DNA of 47,121 bases from Chloroflexota bacterium (GCA_012270555.1 JAAXIC010000028.1:1-47121), one strand, 5' to 3'. Counted from the first letter of the stretch, positions 8,448-17,838 are shown. Numbers and translations are program-made. Notes: generated from the sequence alone by a model not told the origin.

Positions 8448-9821
8448 ATGCGTACATCAAGACGTACGTTCTTGGCAACGTCGGCAGGGGGCGCTGGCAT
8501 AGCGATTCTTGCCGCTTGTGGCGCGGTACCGGCGACCACGATGGAAGAAGCGCCGGCTGATGAGCCCGAGCAGGAGGCGATGGAGGCTCCCGAGGAAGCG
8601 AAGATCCTCCCCGTCACGTTCTGGTACCATTCCTTCCCGGCCTGGAACTTCGATACGGAGGAGCTTCCCCGAGCGCTGCGGGCGCAGTTCGATGAGACCT
8701 CCGGCTATAAGATGATCCCGCTGGGCAGGCCCAACGGCGGCTTCAACGACGTGCAGACGGTCGTTGCGGCGGGTACGGCACCGGACGTCGTAAAGACCCA
8801 ATCCTGGGTGCAGAACGAATGGGGCGTGCTGGAGATCGTACAGCCGCTCGATCCCTGGCTGGGTACGGCGCAGAACATCCAGTTCGACGACCTCTGGAAA
8901 GAGAAGCTGAACGCCACCCAGTACCAGGGCAAGACCCACGCGCTTTCCTACAGCATCGACGCCCGCATCATCTTCTCCAACACTGTTCAGTATCTTGAGG
9001 CCGGGCTCGATCCGGAGAATCCGCCGCAGACCTGGGGGGAGATGGAAGAAGCCGTCACCAAGACGTTCAAGAAACAGGGCGACGACATCCAGGTGCTCTC
9101 ATGGGACCCCTTCCGCGGCTCCGGCGGTGTGCACACGTGGATGGTGCCCTACTGGCAGCTTGGCGGCGAGATCTTCAATGACGACAAGACCAGGTTCACG
9201 GTGAACAATGAACTCTCCGTCGAGGCGCTCACGTGGCTGATGCGCATCTACGATCTCCAAGGCGGCTGGCCGAGCATTGCGCCGTTCCACACGGACAAGC
9301 GCAACCGCGAGCAGACGGCCAATGGTGAGATGACCCACTACTATGAGGGTAACGCCGTACGCAACGCGTTCTTCCTCAAGTTCCATCCCGATTTTGAATT
9401 CCACTACTTCGGCTATCCTCTGCCCTCGGCTGACGGGGTGCTCTCCAATTACTCCGGTGACTGGGCATTCTGCATGCCGAACGGCAGCGCCAACCCGGAC
9501 GGCGGCTTCGCGGTGATCGACTTCTTCTATGACGCGGGCGTCAACTTGGAGTGGTCGATCGTCATGGACCGCATTCCCGTGCGGAAGTCTGTTGCCGAGA
9601 GCGCCGACTACATCCAGGATGATCCCTTCAAGGAACTGATCATCAAAGAGATGGACGGCGCGCGCTTTGTCGCCAGCGTGCCGGGCGCGCGGGGCATTCT
9701 GGGCGCGACCGGTGAGGCTATCAATAGCATCCGCAACGGTGAGGCAACCATCCCTGACGCGATGCAACTCTTCGAGGAGAAGGGCCAGGCGTCGATGGAC
9801 GAATTCCTCGAGAACCAGTAG
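8448..9821 (+). CDS. Extracellular solute-binding lipoprotein (ABC importer family 1), Tat-exported
   Basis: This 457-residue protein has a twin-arginine signal (SRRTFLATSAGG) ending in the lipobox LAAC at about residue 24. An acidic Ala/Glu-rich linker follows, then a periplasmic-binding-protein fold (TFWYHSFPAWN near the start, later GSGGVHTWMVPYW). It probably captures a sugar or related solute for an ABC importer. No permease or ATPase gene is adjacent, so its partners must be elsewhere. ATG 8448 is preferred over the upstream in-frame ATG at 8388 because GGAAAGGACAGG precedes it and the signal peptide starts there. It has its own promoter and a strong terminator, so it is a monocistronic unit. 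Confidence 0.85.
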   Translation: MRTSRRTFLATSAGGAGIAILAACGAVPATTMEEAPADEPEQEAMEAPEEAKILPVTFWYHSFPAWNFDTEELPRALRAQFDETSGYKMIPLGRPNGGFNDVQTVVAAGTAPDVVKTQSWVQNEWGVLEIVQPLDPWLGTAQNIQFDDLWKEKLNATQYQGKTHALSYSIDARIIFSNTVQYLEAGLDPENPPQTWGEMEEAVTKTFKKQGDDIQVLSWDPFRGSGGVHTWMVPYWQLGGEIFNDDKTRFTVNNELSVEALTWLMRIYDLQGGWPSIAPFHTDKRNREQTANGEMTHYYEGNAVRNAFFLKFHPDFEFHYFGYPLPSADGVLSNYSGDWAFCMPNGSANPDGGFAVIDFFYDAGVNLEWSIVMDRIPVRKSVAESADYIQDDPFKELIIKEMDGARFVASVPGARGILGATGEAINSIRNGEATIPDAMQLFEEKGQASMDEFLENQ

Positions 9822-9861
9822 AACGGAGTTGCGGCCACACTGAACTGGCACGGGCCTCTCG

Positions 9862-9905
9862 GAGCACGGGGAGAGAAACTCTCTTCTCCCCGTGCTCGTT
9901 CATTT
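9862..9905 (+). terminator. Strong stem-loop terminator after solute-binding protein gene
   Basis: A 13-bp perfect stem, GAGCACGGGGAGA (9862-9874) with TCTCCCCGTGCTC (9885-9897), has a ten-base loop and is followed by the T-rich GTTCATTTC. It lies 40 bases after the stop codon. Confidence 0.7.
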
Positions 9906-10009
9906 CTAACAGGCCCCACTTGAAGTAAGGCTGGGTAATTGCTGCACGATGAAATCTGGCCCACTGCTTGTCTCTACCCATAGACCAATTCCAATGCACT
10001 CGCCGGGCG

Positions 10010-10039
10010 TTGACCGAAACCGCTCAAACCTGCTACTAT
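10010..10039 (+). promoter_or_regulatory. Promoter of the greA-lysS-serS run
   Basis: TTGACC (10010-10015) and TACTAT (10034-10039) are 18 bases apart. This predicts a start of transcription near 10046 and a leader of about 65 bases before greA. Confidence 0.55.
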
Positions 10040-10049
10040 GAGGGTGACT

Positions 10050-10095
10050 GGAAAAGAATGACCGGTGGAAGGTCTCTTTTCCGTCATATTCTTTT
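10050..10095 (+). promoter_or_regulatory. greA leader with two mutually exclusive hairpins
   Basis: GGAAAAGA (10050-10057) can pair with TCTTTTCC (10075-10082). The overlapping AAAAGAATGAC can instead pair with GTCAT-A-TTCTTTT (10083-10095) with one bulged base. The two stems share the same 5' arm and so exclude each other. The first leaves a T-rich tail as in an attenuator; the second abuts the AGGAGGG ribosome binding site of greA. A regulatory switch is an inference. Confidence 0.4.
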
Positions 10096-10111
10096 ATAGG
10101 AGGGTGCGGAC

Positions 10112-10576
10112 ATGGCGGAGCAGCATATGCTGACGCCTCAGGGCAGAGATAATCTGCTGCAGGAACTCGAAGAACTCAGGTCCGTGCGGCGTCCTGAGAT
10201 CGTGCGGCGGATCCATGAGGCCATGGAATTTGGCGGGGATCTCTCCGACATGGGCGAGTACAACGAGGCCAAGCAAGAGCAAGCCTTCGTCGAAGGCCGC
10301 ATACTTGAGATCGAGCACATCCTCCGCGATGCAGTGGTATCCGAACATCACGCCAGCGCTGAAGTTGATTTGGGCGCAGAGGTCGTCGTTACCGATGAAG
10401 GCGGCAACAGCGAGACGTTCATGATCGTGGGCGCGCCGGAAGCCGACCCTTTGGAAAACCGCATTTCCAACGAGAGCCCCGTGGGCCAGGCCCTGATGGG
10501 TCACCGTGTGGGTGAGCAGGTAACCGTCGAAGTGCCTGCCGGCACGCTGACGTATACAATTAAAGAGGTAAAGTAG
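10112..10576 (+). CDS. greA: Transcription elongation factor GreA
   Basis: This 154-residue protein has the two-domain Gre layout: an N-terminal coiled coil (about 1-75) with the acidic tip GGDLSDMGEYNEAK, then an FKBP-like C-terminal domain containing SPVGQALMGHRVGE. GreA enters the RNA polymerase secondary channel and stimulates cleavage of backtracked transcripts. The start is well supported by TAGGAGGG upstream. The length matches the family. It is the first gene of a likely operon with lysS and serS, with a leader that can fold in alternative ways. Confidence 0.95.
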   Translation: MAEQHMLTPQGRDNLLQELEELRSVRRPEIVRRIHEAMEFGGDLSDMGEYNEAKQEQAFVEGRILEIEHILRDAVVSEHHASAEVDLGAEVVVTDEGGNSETFMIVGAPEADPLENRISNESPVGQALMGHRVGEQVTVEVPAGTLTYTIKEVK

Positions 10577-10590
10577 CTACGGAAGCGTCC

Positions 10591-10622
10591 GACTACGTCA
10601 AAGTCATCTGACTACGTCAAAG
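10591..10622 (+). repeat. Direct repeat between greA and lysS
   Basis: GACTACGTCAAAG occurs at 10591-10603 and again at 10610-10622, a 19-base period. It lies in the 66-base gap between greA and lysS, where a ribosome binding site would be expected but is not seen. Confidence 0.6.
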
Positions 10623-10642
10623 ACGCAGATCGTGCCCGCAAG

Positions 10643-12103
10643 ATGCCAGAAGATTTCCGCCTCCGCAAGCTCGATGCCTTGCGCGCACAGGGCGTAGACC
10701 CTTACCCGCTGCGCTTTCGGCGCACCCATACGGCGCAGGACGCCCTCGACCGCTTCGACGACCTGTCCACCGCGCAAGAGACGGTTCGGCTCGCCGGGCG
10801 CATTCTCACCATCCGCAAGATGGGCAAGGCGGCGTTTGCCCACATCGAAGACGCTTCAGGGCGCATCCAGCTCTATCTGCGCCTCAACATTCTGGGCGAA
10901 GAGGCGTTTCGGACTGCTATAGACCTCTTTGACCTAGGCGATATTGTCGGCGCGGAGGGGGTGCTCTTTCGCACGCGCACCGGCGAAGAGACCCTGGAAG
11001 TGCGGCGCATCGAGATGCTGGCCAAGGCATTGCAAAACCCGCCGGAAAAGTATCACGGCTTGCGCGATACGGAGACCCGCCTGCGCCGCCGCTACCTAGA
11101 CATGGCGGCCAATCCCGACGTGCGCCGGACATTCGCGGTGCGCAGCCACGTGGTGCGCGAGGTGCGGACATTCCTCGATGCCCGCGACTTTCTGGAAGTA
11201 GAGACACCGGTGCTCCAGCCGCTCTACGGCGGCGCCTTTGCCCGGCCTTTTGTGACGCACCACAATGCGCTCGATCAGGACTTCTACCTGCGGATCGCCA
11301 CGGAACTCTACCTCAAGCGCTGCCTGATCGGCGGCTTCGAGCGAGTCTATGAGATTGGCCGCACCTTTCGCAACGAGGGCATGGACCGCGACCATAACCC
11401 CGAGTTCACCATGCTCGAGGCGTACCAGGCGTACGCCGACTACGCGGATATGATGGAGTTGCTCGAACAGCTCTATTATGCGGTTGCCTTGGCCGTGCAC
11501 GGCTCGCCGCAAGTTCCCTACCGGGACGACGTGCTGGACTTCACGCCCCCGTGGCAGCGGCTACGGCTGCACGAGGCTATCGAATCTGTAACCGGCATCG
11601 ATATCTACGCGTATCCCGAGACGGAGGCGCTGCTCGCTCAGGTGCAAGCCCGCGGCATCGGCGTTCCGGCACGCGTCACGTGGGCTACACTGGTGGAGGA
11701 ACTCTTGGCAGAGTGCGTGGAGCCGAAACTCGTGCAGCCGACCCTGCTTCTTGACTATCCGGTGGCGCTTTCACCGCTGGCCAAGCGCCGGGCGGATGAT
11801 CCCCGGCTAGTCGAGCGGTTCGAGGGGTTTGTGGGCGGTCTGGAGATTGCCAACGCCTTTAGCGAGTTGAACGATCCGCTGGACCAGCGCCAACGCTTTG
11901 AAGAGCAAGTGAAGGAGCGCGCCGCCGGAGACGAAGAGGCGCAGCCGCTGGACGAGGACTTCTTGTTGGCATTGGAATATGGAATGCCCCCGACAGGGGG
12001 CATAGGAATCGGGATTGATCGCATGGCCATGCTCTTCACCAACAGCGCCTCGATACGTGACGTAATTCTCTTTCCGCCTGTGCGTACCCGGGAGACTGAA
12101 TAA
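10643..12103 (+). CDS. lysS: Lysyl-tRNA synthetase (class II)
   Basis: This 486-residue class II LysRS charges tRNA-Lys. The N-terminal OB-fold anticodon-binding domain (about 1-145) contains [19 protein letters not shown]. The catalytic core follows, with motif 2 ([20 protein letters not shown]) and motif 3 ([13 protein letters not shown]). Length is normal. ATG 10643 is the first start in frame after an open but start-less stretch. No Shine-Dalgarno is visible in front of it, so initiation may depend on coupling to greA or be leaderless-like. Its stop overlaps the start of serS (TAATG). Confidence 0.95.
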   Translation: MPEDFRLRKLDALRAQGVDPYPLRFRRTHTAQDALDRFDDLSTAQETVRLAGRILTIRKMGKAAFAHIEDASGRIQLYLRLNILGEEAFRTAIDLFDLGDIVGAEGVLFRTRTGEETLEVRRIEMLAKALQNPPEKYHGLRDTETRLRRRYLDMAANPDVRRTFAVRSHVVREVRTFLDARDFLEVETPVLQPLYGGAFARPFVTHHNALDQDFYLRIATELYLKRCLIGGFERVYEIGRTFRNEGMDRDHNPEFTMLEAYQAYADYADMMELLEQLYYAVALAVHGSPQVPYRDDVLDFTPPWQRLRLHEAIESVTGIDIYAYPETEALLAQVQARGIGVPARVTWATLVEELLAECVEPKLVQPTLLLDYPVALSPLAKRRADDPRLVERFEGFVGGLEIANAFSELNDPLDQRQRFEEQVKERAAGDEEAQPLDEDFLLALEYGMPPTGGIGIGIDRMAMLFTNSASIRDVILFPPVRTRETE

Positions 12104-13386
12104 TGCTCAATATGCGCCGGATCCGCGAGCAAACTGCAGATGTAAAGGCCGGCCTCGCGCGGCGCGGCGAAGATCCCAGCGTCATCGATCAACTCGTGGC
12201 GTGGGACGGCGAGCGCCGGTCGCTGCTGCAGGAGAGCGAAGTGCTCAAGGCAGAGCGCAACCGTACCTCCAAGACTATTGGCGCGGCCAAGGATCGAGAG
12301 GCGATGACGGCCTTGCGCGAGCAGATGCGCGCCGTCGGCCAGCGGATCAAGGAACTCGACGCCGCCGTGGCGGAGGTCGAAGAGCGCATCTCGGCAGTAA
12401 TCCTCGAGATTCCCAACGTGCCGCACAGCAGTGTGCCGTCGGGAACGACAGAAGAAGAAAACCTGGTGCGCGCGACGTGGGGCGAGCAGCCGGCGTTCGG
12501 TTTTGAGCCGCAGGCCCATTGGGACATCGGCGCGGCCCTGGACATCCTCGACTTTCCCCGGGGCGCCAAGATCGCGGGTGCGCAATTCCCCCTCTTTAAA
12601 GGAAGTGGCTCGCGCCTGCTGCGCGCGCTGGGTAGCTGGATGCTCGATCTGCACGTGCAGCAGCATGGCTATCAGGAAGTGTGGCCGCCGTTCGTGGTGC
12701 GGCGCGAGGTGATGACGGGCACGGGACAGCTTCCCAAGTTCGAGGAGGACATGTACCGCACGGACCCCGACGATCTTTTCTTGGCGCCTACCGCCGAGGT
12801 CCCGGTGACCAATATCCACAAGGATGAAATCCTCGACGCCGACCAACTGCCAATCAAGTATACGGCGTACACGCCCTGCTTCCGGAGAGAGGCAGGCGCG
12901 GCCGGCAAGGATACGCGCGGCCTGCTGCGCCTGCATCAGTTCGAAAAGGTGGAGATGGTGAAGTTCGTCGCGCCGGAGACCTCATATGAGGAGTTGGAGA
13001 CACTCCGCGCCGATGCTGAAGAGGTCCTGCAATTGTTAGAATTACCCTACCGGGTGGTCGAACTCTGCGGCGGCGAGCTTGGCTTTGCCGCGACCAAGTG
13101 CTATGACCTGGAAGTCTGGTGCCCTGCAATTGAGAAGTGGCAGGAAGTCTCTTCGTGTTCGAACTTCGAGGACTTTCAGGCCCGCCGCATCAACGTGCGC
13201 TACCGTCCGAGCCCTCAGGCGCGACCGGAATTCGTGCATACGCTCAATGGCTCCGGCTTGGCCTTCTCGGCCCGCCTCTACGCCGCCGTGCTGGAAAACA
13301 ACCAACAAGCCGACGGCAGCGTGATCATCCCCGAGGTGTTGCGTCCGTATCTTGGCAGCATGGCACGGCTCCTGCCACCCGACTGA
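12103..13386 (+). CDS. serS: Seryl-tRNA synthetase
   Basis: This 427-residue class II synthetase charges tRNA-Ser (and tRNA-Sec where present). The N-terminal antiparallel coiled coil that grips the long variable arm spans about 1-105. The catalytic domain shows TAEVPVTN, motif 2 ([18 protein letters not shown]) and motif 3 ([18 protein letters not shown]). Its ATG shares one base with the lysS stop (TAATG), indicating translational coupling. It converges on the sulfatase-like gene with 24 bases between the two stops. Confidence 0.95.
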   Translation: MLNMRRIREQTADVKAGLARRGEDPSVIDQLVAWDGERRSLLQESEVLKAERNRTSKTIGAAKDREAMTALREQMRAVGQRIKELDAAVAEVEERISAVILEIPNVPHSSVPSGTTEEENLVRATWGEQPAFGFEPQAHWDIGAALDILDFPRGAKIAGAQFPLFKGSGSRLLRALGSWMLDLHVQQHGYQEVWPPFVVRREVMTGTGQLPKFEEDMYRTDPDDLFLAPTAEVPVTNIHKDEILDADQLPIKYTAYTPCFRREAGAAGKDTRGLLRLHQFEKVEMVKFVAPETSYEELETLRADAEEVLQLLELPYRVVELCGGELGFAATKCYDLEVWCPAIEKWQEVSSCSNFEDFQARRINVRYRPSPQARPEFVHTLNGSGLAFSARLYAAVLENNQQADGSVIIPEVLRPYLGSMARLLPPD

Positions 13387-13410
13387 ACCTGCGAGCCTAC
13401 CCTGTGCCGG

Positions 13411-14769
13411 CTAAGTGTCGCTCGGCCAGCGCCGCAGCTCTACGCGGGAAGGCTCCGTTTCCAGTGCTTCCAATTCCGCTACGTACCGCTCGTGAAGCCG
13501 TTGCGCCACGTCCGCGTGGTTCGCAATTACGTTGTCCTCCTCGCCGGGGTCTGCTGCCAGATTGTAGAGTTCAGCGGTTTCGATGCCGCGGCCGCCAGGG
13601 TCCATGAGCGTCCACTCGCCGTCGTTGACCGTGCTGTAGACCAGAGCGTCAGCCTCTGTAGGCAGCAGTGGGGAACTAATAACCGCATCCCGGTGCGCTT
13701 CGGAGTCACCATTTAGCACGGGCAGCAGTGATCTTCCATGAATGCCCTCCGGCACAGACGCGCCCGCTACCTCCAAGACAGTAGGCATGATGTCAATCGC
13801 TTGCACCAGGGCATCGGTGCGGCGCGGGGCAATGCCCGGTACGTGGACAAGCAGCGGCACCCGCGATACCTCGCGGTACATCGGCCAGCCTTGCTTTGGC
13901 TCCAGCACGGTGTGCTTACCGATGTATCCGTGCTCGCCAATGTAGAAGCCATGGTCGGCGTTGAAGACGATCAGAGTGTCGTCCCACAAGTCCAGATGCT
14001 TGACCCGCTCGATAAAGTGGCCGAACCACGTATCCACCAGCGATACCGATCCGGCATAGAGCGCCCGCGCATGGCGTAGCTCAGGTTCCGTCAGATAGTC
14101 GCAGCGGTCGTAGCGGGGCCAAAAGATCTTCTCGCCGACGTAGCCGGGATCGTACATGTCCGTGTAGTGCTGAGGCGGATCCCACGGCTCATGGGGAGTG
14201 AACGTGTCGATATAGAGGAAGAACTTTTCGTGGGTGTAGTTGCGCTCGAGCCAGTCAGCAGCTTGCGAGAAGGTCTGCGCCACGAAGTGCTCGCGCTCCT
14301 GCGTGCGATAGTAAACATTCTTGAGGTAGATTACCGCTTTATCAGGCATGCGGATCTTTTCCGGCGCGCACGGCAACTCAACCGGCACGGGATCGGTAAT
14401 GTAGGGCTCGCCAGCCTGTCCGCGTACCGCTTGCCAGCCGTCGAAACCCTGATGAAAGTTCATGCCGGGGCGGAAGAATTGCACGTGGTCGACGATCATC
14501 TGGTTGACATACCCTTCCCGACCGAGAAGTGTGGCCAACGTAGCTTCACCAGACGCTAACGGCGCCCAGCCGCGCGTTTGATAGACATAATGCCCGGCGA
14601 GCAAGTCCGTGCGATGCGGAATGGTAGGGAACGAGCCCACATACGCGTTGTCAAAGTTGACGCACTGCGCGGCGAAAGCGTCGAGGTGCGGCGTCCGAAT
14701 TCCGAGATTGCTATTGGCCCCAATGTGGTCGTAGCGAAATGTGTCGGAGACAATGAGGATTATGTTCAT
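13411..14769 (-). CDS. Sulfatase-fold hydrolase with Thr at the nucleophile position
   Basis: This 452-residue member of the alkaline phosphatase/sulfatase superfamily has metal-site blocks IVSDTFRYDH at the N-terminus and FNADHGFYIGEHG in the middle. In classic sulfatases the nucleophile motif is C/S-x-P-x-R, with the first residue becoming formylglycine. Here the aligned stretch reads TIPHRTDLLAG, with Thr49 in that place, so formylglycine cannot form. The enzyme may act as a Thr-nucleophile phosphodiesterase or phosphatase, or as a divergent sulfatase. There is no signal peptide. ATG 14769 is chosen over the upstream in-frame start because AAGGAGAG precedes it. Confidence 0.8.
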   Translation of the reverse strand: MNIILIVSDTFRYDHIGANSNLGIRTPHLDAFAAQCVNFDNAYVGSFPTIPHRTDLLAGHYVYQTRGWAPLASGEATLATLLGREGYVNQMIVDHVQFFRPGMNFHQGFDGWQAVRGQAGEPYITDPVPVELPCAPEKIRMPDKAVIYLKNVYYRTQEREHFVAQTFSQAADWLERNYTHEKFFLYIDTFTPHEPWDPPQHYTDMYDPGYVGEKIFWPRYDRCDYLTEPELRHARALYAGSVSLVDTWFGHFIERVKHLDLWDDTLIVFNADHGFYIGEHGYIGKHTVLEPKQGWPMYREVSRVPLLVHVPGIAPRRTDALVQAIDIMPTVLEVAGASVPEGIHGRSLLPVLNGDSEAHRDAVISSPLLPTEADALVYSTVNDGEWTLMDPGGRGIETAELYNLAADPGEEDNVIANHADVAQRLHERYVAELEALETEPSRVELRRWPSDT

Positions 14770-15178
14770 GGCAATACTCTCTCCTTGAGCTTGGTGCAGC
14801 CTTCGCTCTCTTGACAACGCGTCGACCAAAGTAATCGATGGATGCTAGGCCGCACCAATTTCACGGGAATTGTTGACTGCAATTCATGGTATCCTAAGGC
14901 AATTGAATACTCAATCGGGTAGCTTATCTCTGGTGTTTCTTTGGCACGACTAGATGAGTACGAGATGAATGTTGACTCCCGATAGACATGCTTGGGGGGC
15001 GACGCCCAAGGGAGAATTGAGCAGCCGCAACTGTTTGGCTTAATCTGTATTCCGATTGATTGTCTTCAGACGTAGTGCGAGGGTTTGTCCCCCCGCCTGT
15101 GTGAGCCGACGCAAGTGGGCACTTGGCCAAGAAAAGGGCTCGCCAACGCCTTCAGAATGTAGATTTAGGTGTGGAAAT
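14770..15178. other. Divergent intergenic region, no recognised feature
   Basis: This is a 409-base gap between two divergently transcribed genes. It must hold both promoters. A TTGACT at 14873 has no convincing -10 partner at normal spacing. I see no RNA gene or repeat here. Confidence 0.3.
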
Positions 15179-16057
15179 ATGGCTGAGATTCAGATCGGCA
15201 TACAAGCAAATGCATGGCTCCGCGAGTTTCCGATTGCGGAGAAACTTGATACTGTCCTCCAGCAGATTGCAGATTCCGGTTACAGTGGGGTGGAGATTGG
15301 CTACCACTTTCTGGCGGGTGGACGGTTCAATGCAATTCGCCCCGGTGGAGCTCCTCCGGCCGGCGACAGCGATGTGACAACGATCCCCGATCCGGCAGAA
15401 GTTGGCGCGCTCATTACAGCCCACGGTCTGCAGCTCGCCGCATTGCATACCGGCGGCAATTTCTACGACGAGGAAACGGCCCGCGCGCAAACGCTGCCTA
15501 ATCTCGAGATCATCGCGGCCTTCACCAAGGAAATTGGCTGCCGGAACGTCCTCATCAGTCCTGCCGCCAAGCAGGAAGGGCCGAAGACACCGCGGGAACT
15601 CGATGTGCAAAACCAAGTCTTCGCCGAAGCCTGCGCGCTTTTTGCCGCTCATGGCGCGCATTGCTTTCACCATACCCACGGCCCGGAACTCGAAGACGAC
15701 TTTCGTGAAGTTCGGCACATCCTTGAGTTAGATCCCGCTGCCATCAGCTTGGCGTACGACATTGCCAATGCCGCCCGCGTGATTGGTCCGACAGCAGCCG
15801 TAGACTTCATCGACTCCTTCCGCTCGCGCATCGGCTACGTGCATTACAAGGACTGCCGGTCCGATGGGGTGCTGGTGGAGGCAATTGGGGACGGCGCCAT
15901 CGACTGGCATGCTGTAGCCGCGTCTCTCCGGGGTTCGGACTACGGCGGTTGGGTCGTCGTCGAGATTGAGCCCGGCCACGGCATGGAAGCCCACCGCTCC
16001 GTCAAGGAAGACGCGCTGCTGAGCCGCCAGTGTATCCGCGAGACATTGGGCGCGTAG
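15179..16057 (+). CDS. Sugar phosphate isomerase/epimerase-like TIM-barrel protein
   Basis: This 292-residue xylose-isomerase-like TIM barrel has the usual acid/His metal-site pattern: SGYSGVEIGYH near the start, AHCFHHTHGPELE in the middle, then LAYDIANA and VVVEIEPGHG. The family includes sugar, inositol and hydroxypyruvate isomerases; the substrate is unknown. ATG 15179 is preferred to the upstream ATG because similarity begins with AEIQIGIQANAW. Fourteen bases separate its stop from the amidohydrolase start, so the two are probably co-transcribed in a three-gene catabolic unit. Confidence 0.75.
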   Translation: MAEIQIGIQANAWLREFPIAEKLDTVLQQIADSGYSGVEIGYHFLAGGRFNAIRPGGAPPAGDSDVTTIPDPAEVGALITAHGLQLAALHTGGNFYDEETARAQTLPNLEIIAAFTKEIGCRNVLISPAAKQEGPKTPRELDVQNQVFAEACALFAAHGAHCFHHTHGPELEDDFREVRHILELDPAAISLAYDIANAARVIGPTAAVDFIDSFRSRIGYVHYKDCRSDGVLVEAIGDGAIDWHAVAASLRGSDYGGWVVVEIEPGHGMEAHRSVKEDALLSRQCIRETLGA

Positions 16058-16071
16058 CAAGGGACGACAAT

Positions 16072-16893
16072 ATGGCATACCGGCGCTTCATCGATGCCCA
16101 CGTACATTACCCCCAGACGGCCTTCGACCCGACGGGATCGCAGATACCGCTGGAGCGCCAACTCGATGACCTTCTCAATATGGAGCGCTCCCTCGGCTGC
16201 CAGCGGTTGTGTTTGCTTTCCACCGGCAATCCGCCCGTCCATGACGCTGTGGCGCAACTCGTCAAAGAGCAGCCGGACTTCGTCATTGGCTTTGGCTATA
16301 TTCGCCTGGGGACCGATGAGCCCAGCATCGTTGATGAGCTCGGCGACATGGGGTTTCGCGGACTGAAGACGATACGTCCGCTGGACAACTATGACAGTAA
16401 GGCTTACTACCCGATCTATGAGCGGGCGGAAGCGCGGAACATGCCGATTCTCTTTCACACGGGACAGCTTTTTCGCGCCCCGGGCAGCGGGTCGCGGGCA
16501 GAAGACGTGAGCACTGCCCGCATGATGCCCTGGATGCTCGATCCCATTGCGCGCGCGTTTCCCAAGCTGACGCTTATTGGCGCGCATCTCGGTTCGCCGT
16601 CATTTGCCGAGGCGGCCTGGGTGGCACGCTGGAATGAGAACGTCTATTGGGATCTGAGCGGCCCGATCACGATCCGCTACGGCAACCGGAAGATCGTGCA
16701 CGAGATGATGTACAACGCGGTGGCGGGAGCGGGCATCACGCATAAGCTCGTGTTCGGCTCAGACGTTACGCCGCCGGAGATACCGGACGTTGTCACGGCT
16801 TACGACGCGTTCCTCGATCGCCTCGATGCCGATTCATTGGACAAAGACCAGGTATTCTACGGCAACATGGCGCGCATCCTTGGCATTGAGTGA
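16072..16893 (+). CDS. Amidohydrolase family 2 (metal-dependent TIM-barrel hydrolase/decarboxylase)
   Basis: This 273-residue protein belongs to the amidohydrolase-2 group. The HxH metal motif lies in FIDAHVHYP at the N-terminus, with later ligands in ILFHTGQ, LIGAHLGSP and the Asp of VFGSDV. Members hydrolyse or decarboxylate cyclic and aromatic acids or lactones. The start at ATG 16072 has AAGGGA about eight bases upstream. Its TGA overlaps the GTG start of the next gene by four bases, implying a shared pathway with the isomerase before it and the ComA-like protein after it. Confidence 0.8.
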   Translation: MAYRRFIDAHVHYPQTAFDPTGSQIPLERQLDDLLNMERSLGCQRLCLLSTGNPPVHDAVAQLVKEQPDFVIGFGYIRLGTDEPSIVDELGDMGFRGLKTIRPLDNYDSKAYYPIYERAEARNMPILFHTGQLFRAPGSGSRAEDVSTARMMPWMLDPIARAFPKLTLIGAHLGSPSFAEAAWVARWNENVYWDLSGPITIRYGNRKIVHEMMYNAVAGAGITHKLVFGSDVTPPEIPDVVTAYDAFLDRLDADSLDKDQVFYGNMARILGIE

Positions 16894-17714
16894 GTACGCA
16901 AACGATGACCGATTACGCCTTTAGCGCGATTCCCATGTTGGCGCGTCCCAGCAAGCCAAGAGTCTCCGGTCAGACGATGATGATTGACTTTGGCTTGGGG
17001 CTGCGGCAGCAAGAGGACATCCTTCAGCTTGCCAGCGCATACATCGACTCCGCCAAGATTGCCGTGGGCGTTGCCCGGCTCTTGCCGCGTGAGCTTGTCG
17101 AACGCAAAATTGACCTCTACATACGGTATGAGGTTGTGCCCTATCCGGGCGGGCAATTCCTGGAATACGCCGTGCTCTGCGATGGCGTGGATGCCTTTCT
17201 GGCAGAAGCCCGCGCGGTGGGCTTCCCTGCCATCGAGGTATCCGACAACCTGCTCTCGATTACGTTAGACGAAAAGCGGGCGCTCATTGCCAAGGCGCGG
17301 GAAGCGTACGGCCTCGAAGTCTACGGAGAAGTGGGCAAGAAAGAAGGTCTGGCCGTTACCGTGAGCCTTGAAGACGACATTCAGGCGTGCCTGGAGGCAG
17401 GCAGTAGCAAAGTGCTTGTCGAAGCGGCAGAGGTCTTTGGCCACGGGCGTGACAAAGCGCTGGCCGCGCAGCTTACAGAAGCGGCACCGCTTGAGAAGCT
17501 CATGTTCGAGCTTACGGGTCCTTGGATCGAGGGAACCGCGTACTCCGAACCGGATACCCTGGCCCGCTGGCTCATGCAGACATTCGGTCCCAACGTAAAC
17601 ATCGGCAACGTCCTGCCGGAGAGCCTGCTGCGCGTAGAAACCGCGCGCCGCGGCTTGGGCGTGAACGCGGGCGGAGAACTTCCTAGCGAGTTGATTGAAG
17701 ACGCCCCTCGCTAG
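16890..17714 (+). CDS. Phosphosulfolactate synthase (ComA)-like protein
   Basis: This 274-residue protein closely follows the ComA pattern: KPRVSGQTMMIDFGLGL, SAYIDSAKIAVGVARLLP, then PYPGGQFLEYAV, GFPAIEVSDN and YGEVGKKEG. ComA adds sulfite to phosphoenolpyruvate to give phosphosulfolactate, the first step to coenzyme M in methanogens and to sulfolactate in some bacteria. No comB or comC homologue is adjacent. The GTG start at 16890 overlaps the stop of the amidohydrolase gene; ATG 16905 is an alternative. Assignment to the family is firm from the motifs, but the physiological product is uncertain. Confidence 0.75.
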   Translation: MSTQTMTDYAFSAIPMLARPSKPRVSGQTMMIDFGLGLRQQEDILQLASAYIDSAKIAVGVARLLPRELVERKIDLYIRYEVVPYPGGQFLEYAVLCDGVDAFLAEARAVGFPAIEVSDNLLSITLDEKRALIAKAREAYGLEVYGEVGKKEGLAVTVSLEDDIQACLEAGSSKVLVEAAEVFGHGRDKALAAQLTEAAPLEKLMFELTGPWIEGTAYSEPDTLARWLMQTFGPNVNIGNVLPESLLRVETARRGLGVNAGGELPSELIEDAPR

Positions 17715-17838
17715 AAGTCACCAAACAGAGATGAGACGACGCGACCAAGCCGCTTAGACTCGGGTTAGGGGCGTCACACTCGTCTTCCGCAGTCTCTTGC
17801 ACTTCAGAAATCGACCCCTCACGTGGTCGCACCCATGC

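Noticed and set aside
11755-12936. Minus-strand reading frame of 393 codons opposite lysS/serS.
   Set aside because: It is a shadow of two certain synthetase genes, with no recognisable motif and no ribosome binding site.
14873-14895. TTGACT...TATCCT as a promoter for the isomerase gene.
   Set aside because: The spacer is only 11 bases, too short for a vegetative promoter.
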